A stretch of 64,000 nt of DNA from Pyruvatibacter sp. HU-CL02332 (GCF_040362765.1 NZ_BAABWK010000001.1:2023501-2087500); one strand, 5' to 3'; positions 7,292 to 15,209 are shown, numbered from the stretch's first letter. Numbers and translations: made by a program. The notes: generated by a model not told the origin, from the letters alone.

Positions 7292-9556
7292 ATGTCAGAC
7301 TACGAAAATTTTGGATTTGAAGTTGATGGAGACGGCATTGCCGTTGCCACATGGGATATGCCCAACCGCTCAATGAACGTCCTGAGCCAGTCCTCCATGA
7401 AGGACCTCTCGGACATCATTGAAAAAGTCGCCTCCGACGACGCCATCAAGGGCCTCGTCATCACGTCAGGCAAAGGCGCATTTTGTGCCGGTGCTGACCT
7501 CTCCATGATGAGCTCAAACTCAGGTGGCGGCTCTGGTGGGTCCGAGCAGGACAAGGTGAAGGCACTCTATGAAAACAACCTCGCCTTCAACATGCAGCTT
7601 CGCCGCATGGAAAGCTGCGGCAAGCCAATTGCAGCAGCCATTCCCGGCACAGCGCTTGGCGGTGGCCTTGAAGTAACGCTCGCCTGCCATGCCCGCTTTG
7701 TGGCGGACAATCCGCGCGCCCAGCTGGGTCTGCCGGAAAGCAAGGTTGGCCTTTTGCCCGGCGGTGGCGGCACACAGCGTCTGCCGCGCATGATTGGTGC
7801 AGCTGGCGCTCTGCCTCTCATCCTGCAGGGCACAGCGCTCTCACCTGAAAAGGCAGCAGCGGCTGGCATCGTCAATAAGGTCGTTGCCGGTGACAAACTG
7901 GTGGACGAAGCCAAGGCATGGATCAAGGAAGGTCTTGCCGGCGAAACCATCAAGCTCGGCAAGCGTGGACCCGAAGTCCTCGCAGCGGCTCTGCAGCCAT
8001 GGGATCGCCCCAAGTACCGCATCCCAGGTGGCGGCCCGCACGACAAGAACGGCGGCTCGACCTTCACCATGGCCAACGCCATGCTGAACAAGACCACGCA
8101 CCAGAACTACCCGGCGCAGCAGTACATTCTGGCAGCCGTGTATGAAGGCATTCAGGTGCCCATCGAAGCCGGTCTGCGGATTGAAAGCCGCTACATGACC
8201 AAGCTGATGATGGATCCGCGCTCCAAAGCGATGATCCGGTCGCTCTTCCTCTCCATGCAGGAACTCTCCAAGGGCGCACGTCGTCCCGCGGGCGTTGATA
8301 AGTGGGAAGTGAAGAAGCTCGGCATTCTCGGTGCCGGCATGATGGGCGCAGGCATTGCCTATGTGTCCGCCAAGGCTGGCATGGACGTTGTGCTGCTGGA
8401 CCGTGATCAGGCCGACGCCGACAAGGGCAAGGCCTATTCCGAGGGTCTGCTCGACAAGGCCATCTCCCGCGGCAAGTCCACGGAAGAAAAGAAGGCAGCA
8501 TTGCTCGGCAAGATCAAAGCCACGACCAACTATGACGATCTGGAAGGCTGCGACCTCGTGATCGAGGCCGTGTTCGAAGACCGCGGCATCAAGGCCGACG
8601 TCACCAAGAAGGCCGAACCAAAGATCGCCAAGGGCGGCATCTACGGCTCCAACACTTCGACCCTGCCGATCACCGGCCTGGCCGAAGCGTATAGCAAGCC
8701 TCAAGAGTTCATCGGCATCCACTTCTTCTCCCCTGTGGACAAGATGCAGCTGGTGGAAATCATCATGGGTGAACAGACCAATGATGAAACCCTCGCCAAG
8801 GCCATGGACTATGTGGCGCAGATCAAAAAGACCCCGATTGTCGTCAACGACAGCCGCGGCTTCTACACGTCACGCTGCTTTGGCACCTATGTGAGCGAAG
8901 GCATTGCCATGCTGGCGGAAGGCATCGAGCCTGCCATCATCGAAAATGTCGGCAAGATGACAGGCATGCCCATGCCGCCACTGGCCCTCAACGACGAAGT
9001 TTCTCTCGACCTCGGCTACAAGGTGCGTCAGCAGACCAAGAAGGACCTGGGCGACAAATATGTCGAAGGTCCCGCTGACAAGATCGTCGAAGAGATGGTT
9101 GTGACCCATGGCCGTCTTGGCAAGAAGGTCGGCAAGGGCTTCTACGACTGGCCGGCAGAAAAAGGCGGCAACAAGCGCCTGTGGCCGGACCTGCACAAGG
9201 TCGTGGAACACACCAAGACCATTGATGACGTGGACACGGACGAGTTGAAAAACCGCTTCCTGTTCATCCAGGCTCTGGAAGCCGCCCGCTGCTTTGAAGA
9301 AGAAGTAGTGACAGACGTCCGCGACGCAGACGTCGGCGCCATCCTCGGCTGGGGCTACGCCCCATGGTCCGGCGGACCGCTGTCGCTCATCGACATGACG
9401 GGCACAGAAAAGTTCGTCGCTGAATGCGACAAGCTCGCCCAGAAATACGGCGACCGCTTCAAGCCGAACGCCTTGCTCCGCGACATGGCCAGCAAGGGCG
9501 ACACCTTCTACGGCCGGTTCAACCCGGCAGCAAAGGTGGCAGCCGCTGCTGAGTAA
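7292..9556 (+). CDS. fadJ: FadJ/FadB-type enoyl-CoA hydratase / 3-hydroxyacyl-CoA dehydrogenase
   Basis: The 754-residue multifunctional protein has an N-terminal crotonase domain (CAGADLSMM and GTALGGGLEVTLACH oxyanion-hole motifs, then PESKVGLLPGGGGTQRLPR), and a C-terminal 3-hydroxyacyl-CoA dehydrogenase with an NAD-binding GAGMMGAG at residues 347-354 and the IHFFSPVDKMQLVEI catalytic motif. It hydrates enoyl-CoA and oxidises the product to 3-ketoacyl-CoA. I set the start at the ATG at 7292, preceded by GGGAG at suitable distance. A longer frame starting at 7160 overlaps the thiolase gene and lacks support. It is the last gene of the operon; a strong terminator follows. Confidence 0.93.
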   Translation: MSDYENFGFEVDGDGIAVATWDMPNRSMNVLSQSSMKDLSDIIEKVASDDAIKGLVITSGKGAFCAGADLSMMSSNSGGGSGGSEQDKVKALYENNLAFNMQLRRMESCGKPIAAAIPGTALGGGLEVTLACHARFVADNPRAQLGLPESKVGLLPGGGGTQRLPRMIGAAGALPLILQGTALSPEKAAAAGIVNKVVAGDKLVDEAKAWIKEGLAGETIKLGKRGPEVLAAALQPWDRPKYRIPGGGPHDKNGGSTFTMANAMLNKTTHQNYPAQQYILAAVYEGIQVPIEAGLRIESRYMTKLMMDPRSKAMIRSLFLSMQELSKGARRPAGVDKWEVKKLGILGAGMMGAGIAYVSAKAGMDVVLLDRDQADADKGKAYSEGLLDKAISRGKSTEEKKAALLGKIKATTNYDDLEGCDLVIEAVFEDRGIKADVTKKAEPKIAKGGIYGSNTSTLPITGLAEAYSKPQEFIGIHFFSPVDKMQLVEIIMGEQTNDETLAKAMDYVAQIKKTPIVVNDSRGFYTSRCFGTYVSEGIAMLAEGIEPAIIENVGKMTGMPMPPLALNDEVSLDLGYKVRQQTKKDLGDKYVEGPADKIVEEMVVTHGRLGKKVGKGFYDWPAEKGGNKRLWPDLHKVVEHTKTIDDVDTDELKNRFLFIQALEAARCFEEEVVTDVRDADVGAILGWGYAPWSGGPLSLIDMTGTEKFVAECDKLAQKYGDRFKPNALLRDMASKGDTFYGRFNPAAKVAAAAE

Positions 9557-9581
9557 GCTGGTCTTGTAATGCCATGCAAAT

Positions 9582-9612
9582 CGGGGGGCCCTGCAACTGG
9601 CCCCCCGTTTTT
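9582..9612 (+). terminator. Rho-independent terminator of the merR-fad operon
   Basis: Perfect 9-bp arms CGGGGGGCC and GGCCCCCCG enclose an 8-base loop and are followed by five T residues. It lies 25 bp behind the fadJ stop and directly before the end of the convergent small gene. Confidence 0.85.
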
Positions 9613-9811
9613 AATCTTGATTTTCTGTTTTTGGTTGGAGGCTAGATAAGCCGCTTTTCACAAGTTCGCTTCGCAAAAACTCTCTAGCTGATTCCAGTTC
9701 CGATGATGACATTGAAAATGCATTGCGGTCGTTTGAGACCACCTTCTTCTGACTACCATTCACCGGCAGCAACATTGGTATCTGTCGCCTGTCAGACAAG
9801 GATGCGCCCAT
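9611..9811 (-). CDS. Small unrecognised protein (66 aa) coupled to the dCTP deaminase gene
   Basis: I do not recognise this protein. It starts at ATG 9811, only 22 bp after the avcD stop, and a near-perfect AGGAGG Shine-Dalgarno lies 7 bases before the ATG, so it is well placed to be translated with avcD. The protein is polar, with LLPVNGSQKK in the first third and a Ser/Glu-rich helix-like stretch (SSSELESAREFLRSELVK) near the C-terminus; it has no signal peptide or membrane segment. A longer frame from 9856 overlaps avcD and lacks an equally good ribosome site. Base composition matches the AT-richer avcD and not the flanking operons. A role as an accessory or regulator of the defence enzyme is inference from position only. 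Confidence 0.6.
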   Translation of the reverse strand: MGASLSDRRQIPMLLPVNGSQKKVVSNDRNAFSMSSSELESAREFLRSELVKSGLSSLQPKTENQD

Positions 9812-9833
9812 CTTACAGTTCCTCCTTTTGCCG

Positions 9834-11384
9834 CTACTTGTTTTCCATACCCTCAACTTGGTTCACGATCAACATCTCTCGGTGAGTAAAACCATCGAGT
9901 GGTGGCATGACAGCAGGAAGTGCTGATTTTTTACTGACAACGATTGCCCTTCCTCCTTGTTTTCTCGGCGCGCCGCTATTGAAAAGACGTTCAACATTTC
10001 TAGGCGCAACGCCTTCATATTGAAGGAACTGAACTTTGTTACTAGCGCTTGTATCGGCGCATATCGCGTCATCATGCAGTCGAAGAGCAAGGCTTTTCGG
10101 GTAGGGTTCGATGTAGGTCACTTTGTCGATTCCAGCTGCAACAATGTGCCTGGCGCAGCTGTGGCAGGGATATGCGGTGCTATAGAGCGTCGAGCCGACC
10201 AATCCGTTTTTCCCGCCGCGGGCCACAGATACAATAGCTTCCATTTCGGCGTGCACGGCCCTCGAAAACTCAATGAGGTTTTTAATTTTTGATTTCGATA
10301 CCATCTCACGAACAACGTTGTCGTCAATAGTGTTGTCGAGACACCCTGAGTCTTTCAGTGTACTGACGATTTCATCGTATATTTTTCCCTTATTGTCGTC
10401 ATTGTGGCAGATGCCCATGGCGTGCCTGAAGCAGCGATGATCATTGTCACGATCATTGTCCTCGTAGAGGCTGCCCCCGTACTTTGGCACATCATTCCAT
10501 CCGAGACCGATCATCTCTCCAGGTTCCGATACGATCGCTGCGCCAACTGATCGTGACAGGCAGGAAGAGCGGGCTGCCGCTGTCATGGCTTCAGCCATTG
10601 CCCATTCGTCTCGAGTTGGTGGAACTATTTCAGTTCCAAAAATGAGATCCAGAAAGCGAGCTGAAGTCGTTTTGAATTTGTTGGCTGCGCCGTCATTTCG
10701 AATAAAAAAGTCCGCTAGATGGGAGGTGTCTCGAACTTTCTGTCCGAATTCCTCCTTTTCGTCCTCATCATGACGAATAATCTGGTCGAGTGTGTCACCG
10801 TTGCTGCCATTCTTCTCCAGCCGATTTTTGCGGACGTCTTCAGGAGCAAATACAGCTATCAACCAGAATGAGTCGCCGTAAACCTGACGTAGGAGGTTGA
10901 ACTCGCTCGGGTGCTTTATTGAATCGATAAGGATGGCACGTCGGATTCCAACAGGCGGGCTCACTTGTGAATCTGAAGCTGGCTCTACGTAGCCCCCGTC
11001 AGCTTTTCTTGATAGCGCGACTTTCTCGATCACTTTTTTGGTGAGATAATCGCTACCAAATTTGTTTCTCAGAGAATTGCCCAGCTCCTGCAGATCTCTA
11101 GTTCTTTCCGCTCCTGACTCGGCAACATCCTTTGGGTCGGCAACCATATTGCTACAATCGCGGATCACGTTACTCACTTTGTGAAACTGCGTTTTGTAAC
11201 CGAAGTCCTCTTTCAATATCCGCTCAAATTCTTCAGCTACAGAAGTAACTCCTGAGCCGATTGGACCGACAAAACCCAGAACAATCTCAGGATTGACCCG
11301 GTCTTTCAATTCATAGGTTGCCAAAGCACTGCTTGACGACTCGGTCTCTATTTTCTCTTCTGACCGTTTTACTGGTGCGGACAC
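9834..11384 (-). CDS. avcD: Anti-phage dCTP deaminase (AvcD family): P-loop domain fused to deoxycytidylate deaminase
   Basis: The 516-residue protein has an N-terminal P-loop nucleotide kinase-like domain (GPIGSGVTS at 40-48, with Val where a Walker-A Lys would be, and an ILIDSIKHP strand at about 151-159) and a C-terminal zinc deaminase domain. Zinc ligands are H378 in HAEMEAI and C407/C410 in PCHSCARH; E380 is the proton shuttle. This fusion is typical of AvcD-type defence enzymes, which deplete dCTP/dCMP by deamination when a phage shuts off transcription. Ordinary dCMP deaminases lack the N-terminal domain. The start is GTG at 11384 with GGAGAG seven bases upstream. GC content is lower than in the neighbours (about 46% over four 60-base lines I counted), suggesting acquisition by transfer. 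Confidence 0.88.
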   Translation of the reverse strand: MSAPVKRSEEKIETESSSSALATYELKDRVNPEIVLGFVGPIGSGVTSVAEEFERILKEDFGYKTQFHKVSNVIRDCSNMVADPKDVAESGAERTRDLQELGNSLRNKFGSDYLTKKVIEKVALSRKADGGYVEPASDSQVSPPVGIRRAILIDSIKHPSEFNLLRQVYGDSFWLIAVFAPEDVRKNRLEKNGSNGDTLDQIIRHDEDEKEEFGQKVRDTSHLADFFIRNDGAANKFKTTSARFLDLIFGTEIVPPTRDEWAMAEAMTAAARSSCLSRSVGAAIVSEPGEMIGLGWNDVPKYGGSLYEDNDRDNDHRCFRHAMGICHNDDNKGKIYDEIVSTLKDSGCLDNTIDDNVVREMVSKSKIKNLIEFSRAVHAEMEAIVSVARGGKNGLVGSTLYSTAYPCHSCARHIVAAGIDKVTYIEPYPKSLALRLHDDAICADTSASNKVQFLQYEGVAPRNVERLFNSGAPRKQGGRAIVVSKKSALPAVMPPLDGFTHREMLIVNQVEGMENK

Positions 11385-11607
11385 GTAACGCTCTCCAAAT
11401 TTTCAGTCAATGTGACTGTCGCCATAGTACATAACTGGTTGTAGGCTGAATAGGGAAGATGCCGAATTGCAAATTGGGAGCTGGTTTACTAGCCAAATGG
11501 TTGGTTTGCAGCGAAATGCGTACTCCTCCCAACTGTTGCTAGCGACTGGCACCCTGGTTGATGGGCGAAGTACATCTGCAGTTTTGAGGCATAAAGCGAG
11601 GGACACA
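11385..11607 (-). other. avcD upstream region; candidate site of an AvcI-like inhibitory RNA
   Basis: In characterised AvcD loci a short inhibitory RNA (AvcI) is encoded just upstream of the deaminase. Here 223 bp separate avcD from a divergent gene. The stretch is AT-richer than the surroundings and contains several short inverted repeats, including CAGTCA and TGACTG (11404-11409 and 11413-11418) about 20 bp before the avcD start. No protein frame is convincing. I cannot recognise AvcI by sequence, so this is only a candidate. Confidence 0.3.
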
Positions 11608-12003
11608 ATGACACTCGAACGCGGACTGGCGATTTACACGCTGATCAGTGCAACGCTGCACTTTTCGCTGGAGACGTATCACTTCGTTCAGTTCGGGTCG
11701 TTTCTGCCGATGCTGATCGTGGACTACATCGCCATCGCTCTGTTTGTGTTTGCCTCCTATGTGGCGTTGAGCAATCGCTATGGCAGTGCAGCGGGGCTGT
11801 TGTGCGGCGCATGGGGCTTTGCGTTCTGCCTCAACTACAGGGCGTTCTTCTGGCGGTATCAGGAGCTTGTGAACGGCAGCGCACAAAGTGCTGAGCCCAT
11901 GGAGGTGGTGGCATCCATTCTCGGTGTCACGCTCATCATCTCAGGCAGCGTGTTTCTGCTGACCTTGTGGATGGCATTCCCCCGCCGCGCCAAGGCTGAC
12001 TAG
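11608..12003 (+). CDS. Small integral membrane protein, function unknown
   Basis: The start is the ATG at 11608, eight bases behind GAGGGA; the longer frame from 11467 runs through non-coding sequence. The 131-residue product has about four hydrophobic segments (near residues 5-20, 25-47, 55-78 and 100-124) and a short basic C-terminus, so it is an inner-membrane protein. I do not recognise the family; DUF-type multi-pass proteins of this size are common in alphaproteobacteria. Its stop codon overlaps that of the convergent PH-domain gene in the tetranucleotide CTAG. Confidence 0.7.
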   Translation: MTLERGLAIYTLISATLHFSLETYHFVQFGSFLPMLIVDYIAIALFVFASYVALSNRYGSAAGLLCGAWGFAFCLNYRAFFWRYQELVNGSAQSAEPMEVVASILGVTLIISGSVFLLTLWMAFPRRAKAD

Positions 12004-12461
12004 GCCGCCGCAACCGGCGCCGGCCTGTCGTCTTCCGTCAGTAAAAGCGGTTCTTCGATGGACACATCCAAGCTTTCAATCAGGGCCTTTCGGAACTCGA
12101 TCGGCTTGGAGATAGCCGGGAGGCCAAAGTCGCCGATGTCCTCGCCGCGGATGTTGAGTGTGCCGTAGCCAAGTACGCGGCCCAGCAGACTTTGCTCCAG
12201 GGTGATGGCGTGAATGCGCGCGGCGTTGAACTCATCCGTGCGCCGGGAGATGAAGCCGCGCTTGTAGATAAAGCGCCGGTTGGTCACCACCAGCTCCGTC
12301 GTCCATTTACGCATCTGGCGGGAGAAAAACACCGCAACGCCGATGAGCAGCCAACCGGCCAGCAAAAGCCAGGCCCAGGAAATGAAACTATATGTCCAAT
12401 GGAACCGCCCCCTTGCAAGAATGACTTCGCGGGGCGCAAGCGTAAGTGAAACGTAAGACAT
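12000..12461 (-). CDS. Membrane protein with bacterial PH domain (YdbS/bPH2-like)
   Basis: The start is the ATG at 12461, preceded by a strong AGGAGGG; the longer frame to 12968 enters the esterase gene and is not coding. The 153-residue protein begins with a short strand, then two adjacent hydrophobic segments (about 25-46), then the bPH2 core: TTELVVTNRRFIYKRGF, RRTDEFNAARIHAITLEQS, LGRVLGYGTLNIRG. These are the landmarks of the YdbS/YdbT-type PH domain. The role is unknown; relatives are envelope-associated. It ends in a 4-bp convergent overlap with the preceding gene. Confidence 0.8.
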   Translation of the reverse strand: MSYVSLTLAPREVILARGRFHWTYSFISWAWLLLAGWLLIGVAVFFSRQMRKWTTELVVTNRRFIYKRGFISRRTDEFNAARIHAITLEQSLLGRVLGYGTLNIRGEDIGDFGLPAISKPIEFRKALIESLDVSIEEPLLLTEDDRPAPVAAA

Positions 12462-12707
12462 ATATTTCCCTCCTGTGTACGCACATGGCATGCCCGATAG
12501 CTCACCTGTGCTTGGTGTTGTCTGCATCTCCTTTTGAGTTTCAGTCTTGATGCCCACTACATATGGGAACCACTTGACCTGTATTCGAGCGATTTCGGCG
12601 ACTGTAAATGTCGATTCTGTATGTCGCGCATTGCATTTGTGTCCGCTAAGGTTGCTGCCAACAACACACATGAAAACAGCGAAAAACAGCAATACGGGAG
12701 ACGCATC

Positions 12708-13625
12708 ATGGCCAGTGAAGGTCTGAAACAGGTTCTGGAACTCTTGGCGGCAGCCCCCATCGCGGAAGGCGAAAAGACCGTTCAGGAACAGCGCGACGGC
12801 ATGGTGGCTGCAACGGCCGCCTTCCCGGTTGCTGAAGGCGCCATCATTGAACCGGTAACCGCCAATGGCGTGCCCGGGGAATGGGTGTCCATGCCCGGCG
12901 CCTCTGACAAGCACGCGGTGCTGTATCTGCATGGCGGCGGCTACGTCATCGGCTCGCCCATCACCCACCGCTCGCTCTCAGCTGCCATTGCCGGTGAAAC
13001 AAATTCAAAGCTTCTGGTGATCGACTATCGCATGGGGCCGGAACATGCGTGCCCGGCAGCGATTGATGACGCTGTTGCGGCGTATCAGTTCCTGCTCGAC
13101 CAGGGCTATGACGCAGCCAATATCGCAATCTCCGGCGACAGTGCCGGCGGCGGCCTCACCATGGCGACGCTGGTTGCTCTGCGCGACAAAGGCATTGCGC
13201 TTCCTGCTGCCGCCGCACCGATTTCGCCATGGGTGGACCTCACGGGCAACTCACCAACGCTCGTCAGCCGTGCGGATGTGGATCCGATGGTTCAAAAGGA
13301 CGGACTGCTGCAGATGGCGGATCACTACCGTGGCAGCCTGGCGAATGATGATCCGCGCGTGTCACCGCTGTTCGCAGACCTCAAGGGCCTGCCGCCGCTG
13401 CTAATCCAGGTCGGCGACCATGAAACGCTGCTGGGCGACTCCGAGGAACTCGACAAGCGCGCCAAGGCGGCAGGCGTTGAGAGCACACTGGAGATCTGGG
13501 ACGAGATGATCCACGTCTTCCACATGTTCCATTTCATGATGCCTGAAGCAGCCGAAGCCAACCGCCGCATCGGTGAGTTCTTCCGCACCAAATGGGGTGT
13601 CGCAGCTGCGAACGCGGCTGAGTAA
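12708..13625 (+). CDS. Alpha/beta hydrolase, hormone-sensitive lipase (HSL) family esterase
   Basis: The 305-residue protein shows the HSL-family oxyanion motif HGGG at 75-78 and the nucleophile elbow GDSAGG with S145. The acid Asp is likely in VGDHETLLGDS and the His in EMIHVFHMF. PISPWVDLTG is also typical. It would hydrolyse short or medium acyl esters, or activated hydroxy-esters, in the cytoplasm. The start at 12708 is preceded by GGGAG; the longer frame from 12534 lacks family similarity. A GST-like gene follows after only 2 bp, so the two are probably co-transcribed. Confidence 0.9.
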   Translation: MASEGLKQVLELLAAAPIAEGEKTVQEQRDGMVAATAAFPVAEGAIIEPVTANGVPGEWVSMPGASDKHAVLYLHGGGYVIGSPITHRSLSAAIAGETNSKLLVIDYRMGPEHACPAAIDDAVAAYQFLLDQGYDAANIAISGDSAGGGLTMATLVALRDKGIALPAAAAPISPWVDLTGNSPTLVSRADVDPMVQKDGLLQMADHYRGSLANDDPRVSPLFADLKGLPPLLIQVGDHETLLGDSEELDKRAKAAGVESTLEIWDEMIHVFHMFHFMMPEAAEANRRIGEFFRTKWGVAAANAAE

Positions 13626-13627
13626 AC

Positions 13628-14719
13628 ATGGGTCAGAATACGCTTTATGGCGGCCCCATTTCCCTCTACACGGGTAAGGCACGCGCCTATATGGACTGGA
13701 AACAGGTTCCGTATACGGAGGTTCAGGGCAATAGAAATGTCTACAAGGAGGTCATCCTGCCGCGCGTCGGCTGGCCGGTGATACCGGTTCTTGTGACTGA
13801 CAAGGACGAGACGGTCCAGGACACGACCGAGATCATTGACCACTTCGAGGCCCTGGACCCCGAGCCATCCGTCTATCCTTCAGGTCCGGCCCAGAAGATG
13901 GCAGGCCTGCTGATAGAAGTCTTTGGCGACGAATGGATGAAGCTTCCCGCGATGCATTATCGCTGGAACTACAATGAGGACTGGGTCCTCACGCAGTTCG
14001 GGGCGCTCTCCGCCCCTGACGCGTCGCCCGAAGAGCAGCGCGAAATCGGCGACAAGGTGGCAGGTCCGTTCCGCGGCTCCTTGCCGTTCCTCGGTGTGCT
14101 GCCGGAAACCCGCAGCGCCATCGAGGAAAGCTATGAGGCGTTGCTTGCCGATTTGAGTGCTCATTTCGAGACGCACGACTATCTGTTCGGCTCGCGGCCC
14201 TCCATCGGCGACTACGGCCTCATCGGCCCGCTCTACGCGCATAATTACCGTGATCCCAAATCCGGTGAGATGATGAAGGCCACGGCGCCAAAGGTCGCCC
14301 GGTGGGTGGAGCGCATGGTGAAATCACCGACACCACGCGGTGGCGATTTTCTGGCCAATGACGAAGTGCCGGACACCGTCATCCCACTGCTCAACCGCTT
14401 TGCCGTTGAGTATCTGCCGGTGCTCGAGAAAACAGTCGCTGCGTTCAATGCCTGGGCCGCAGACAATGCGTCCGGCACCGAAGTGCCGCGCGCTTTGGGC
14501 ATGCATGAATTCACGCTTGGCGGCGTGACAGCTGAACGGGCGATCTTCACGTTTGATCTTTGGATGCTTCAGCGTCCGCTCGACTTCTATGCGGGCCTCA
14601 AAGGAGCGGACAAGGACGCGGTGGATGCCATGCTTGCAAAGGCTGGGCTATCCGGCATTACCCAGATGCCCGCCTATCCCCGCATCGCCCGACCAAACTT
14701 CAAAACCGCCCTCGCCTAA
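13628..14719 (+). CDS. Glutathione S-transferase-like protein
   Basis: The 363-residue protein begins with a thioredoxin-like GST N-domain: TLYGGPISLYTGKARAYMDW, then the cis-Pro region WPVIPVLVTDKDETVQDTTEIIDHFEA at about 48-75, where the E/DT pair contacts glutathione in the family. An all-helical C-domain follows (YLFGSRPSIGDYGLIGPLYAH, a standard GST C-domain signature). About 100 extra residues at the C-terminus make it longer than classical GSTs of about 220. The substrate is unknown. It follows the esterase with a 2-bp gap, which suggests joint expression. Downstream lies the large inverted repeat at 14739. Confidence 0.8.
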   Translation: MGQNTLYGGPISLYTGKARAYMDWKQVPYTEVQGNRNVYKEVILPRVGWPVIPVLVTDKDETVQDTTEIIDHFEALDPEPSVYPSGPAQKMAGLLIEVFGDEWMKLPAMHYRWNYNEDWVLTQFGALSAPDASPEEQREIGDKVAGPFRGSLPFLGVLPETRSAIEESYEALLADLSAHFETHDYLFGSRPSIGDYGLIGPLYAHNYRDPKSGEMMKATAPKVARWVERMVKSPTPRGGDFLANDEVPDTVIPLLNRFAVEYLPVLEKTVAAFNAWAADNASGTEVPRALGMHEFTLGGVTAERAIFTFDLWMLQRPLDFYAGLKGADKDAVDAMLAKAGLSGITQMPAYPRIARPNFKTALA

Positions 14720-14738
14720 GGGCTATTGAATGCGTCTC

Positions 14739-14781
14739 AGGGGCTCACTAGATTAGATATATTCTAATCTAGTGAGCCCCT
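14739..14781. promoter_or_regulatory. Perfect 19-bp inverted repeat with an Irr (ICE)-like core upstream of encFtn
   Basis: The arms 14739-14757 and 14763-14781 are perfectly complementary over 19 bp and flank the 5-base spacer TATAT. The centre, TTAGATATATTCTAA (14753-14767), matches the alphaproteobacterial Irr/iron control element TTAGAA-N3-TTCTAA at 11 of 12 half-site positions. No T-run follows on either strand, so a simple terminator is less likely. It is 42 bp before an iron-storage-type gene, which makes iron-dependent control plausible. It could also form a hairpin in RNA. Confidence 0.6.
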
Positions 14782-14822
14782 TGTCATTTCCAACTTGCCA
14801 ATTCGAAAGACGGAGTGTCCCC

Positions 14823-15131
14823 ATGTCGAGTGAAGGCCTGCACGAACCTATTGAAAAGCTGAGCGAGAAAACGCTCAACATGCACCGCGCCATTGTATCC
14901 TTGATGGAAGAGCTGGAAGCCGCCGACTGGTATCGCCAGCGCGCTGACGGCTGCACAGACGAAGCCCTCAAGAAAATCCTCACCCACAATATGAATGAGG
15001 AAATTGAGCACGCCGTGATGGTGATGGAATGGCTTCGTCGCAATGACGAAGTGTTTGCCCGCGAAATGAAAGAACGTCTGTTCACGGACGATCCCATCGT
15101 GCAGCCACATAGCCACCCCGACGCGCACTAA
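14823..15131 (+). CDS. Encapsulated-ferritin-like protein (EncFtn family), without visible cargo tag
   Basis: The 102-residue protein closely follows the Rhodospirillum rubrum EncFtn pattern: HRAIVSLMEELEAADWY and EEIEHAVMVMEWLRRND. The ferroxidase ligands equivalent to E32, E62 and H65 are E30, E60 and H63 here, and the entry-site region E29/E32/W36 is also kept. EncFtn forms a decameric ring that oxidises ferrous iron. Normally it is packaged in an encapsulin shell encoded next door through a C-terminal targeting peptide. Here the C-terminus ends DDPIVQPHSHPDAH, with no recognisable targeting peptide and two to three His residues, and no shell gene follows. The start is ATG 14823 behind GGAG; the frame from 14772 begins inside the palindrome. 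Confidence 0.85.
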   Translation: MSSEGLHEPIEKLSEKTLNMHRAIVSLMEELEAADWYRQRADGCTDEALKKILTHNMNEEIEHAVMVMEWLRRNDEVFAREMKERLFTDDPIVQPHSHPDAH

Positions 15132-15165
15132 CACGCCAAACAAGAAGACTTGCCGCCACCCGTCC

Positions 15166-15209
15166 ACTTGCTAGACTTCGGTCTAACAAGTGACCCGGCA
15201 CAAGCCGGG
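15166..15209. promoter_or_regulatory. Two hairpins between encFtn and the enoyl-CoA hydratase genes
   Basis: The first has arms ACTTGCTAGAC (15166-15176) and GTCTAACAAGT (15181-15191) with one mismatch and a TTCG loop. The second has arms CCCGGC (15194-15199) and GCCGGG (15204-15209) around ACAA. No long T-run follows. They may end the encFtn transcript or, for the first, serve as an operator for the genes starting at 15242. Confidence 0.45.

Noticed and set aside
7841-8722. 293-codon minus-strand ORF inside fadJ
   Set aside because: Shadow of the well supported FadJ-type gene, with His/Leu/Gly-rich sequence and no domain.
9834-11384. Housekeeping dCMP deaminase instead of a defence enzyme
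   Set aside because: The fused N-terminal P-loop domain and length of 516 residues are characteristic of AvcD-type proteins; ordinary dCMP deaminases are about 150-200 residues.
14739-14781. Simple rho-independent terminator of the GST-like gene
   Set aside because: No T-run follows either arm, and the centre fits an iron-regulator site; a termination role is not excluded but is not the best reading.
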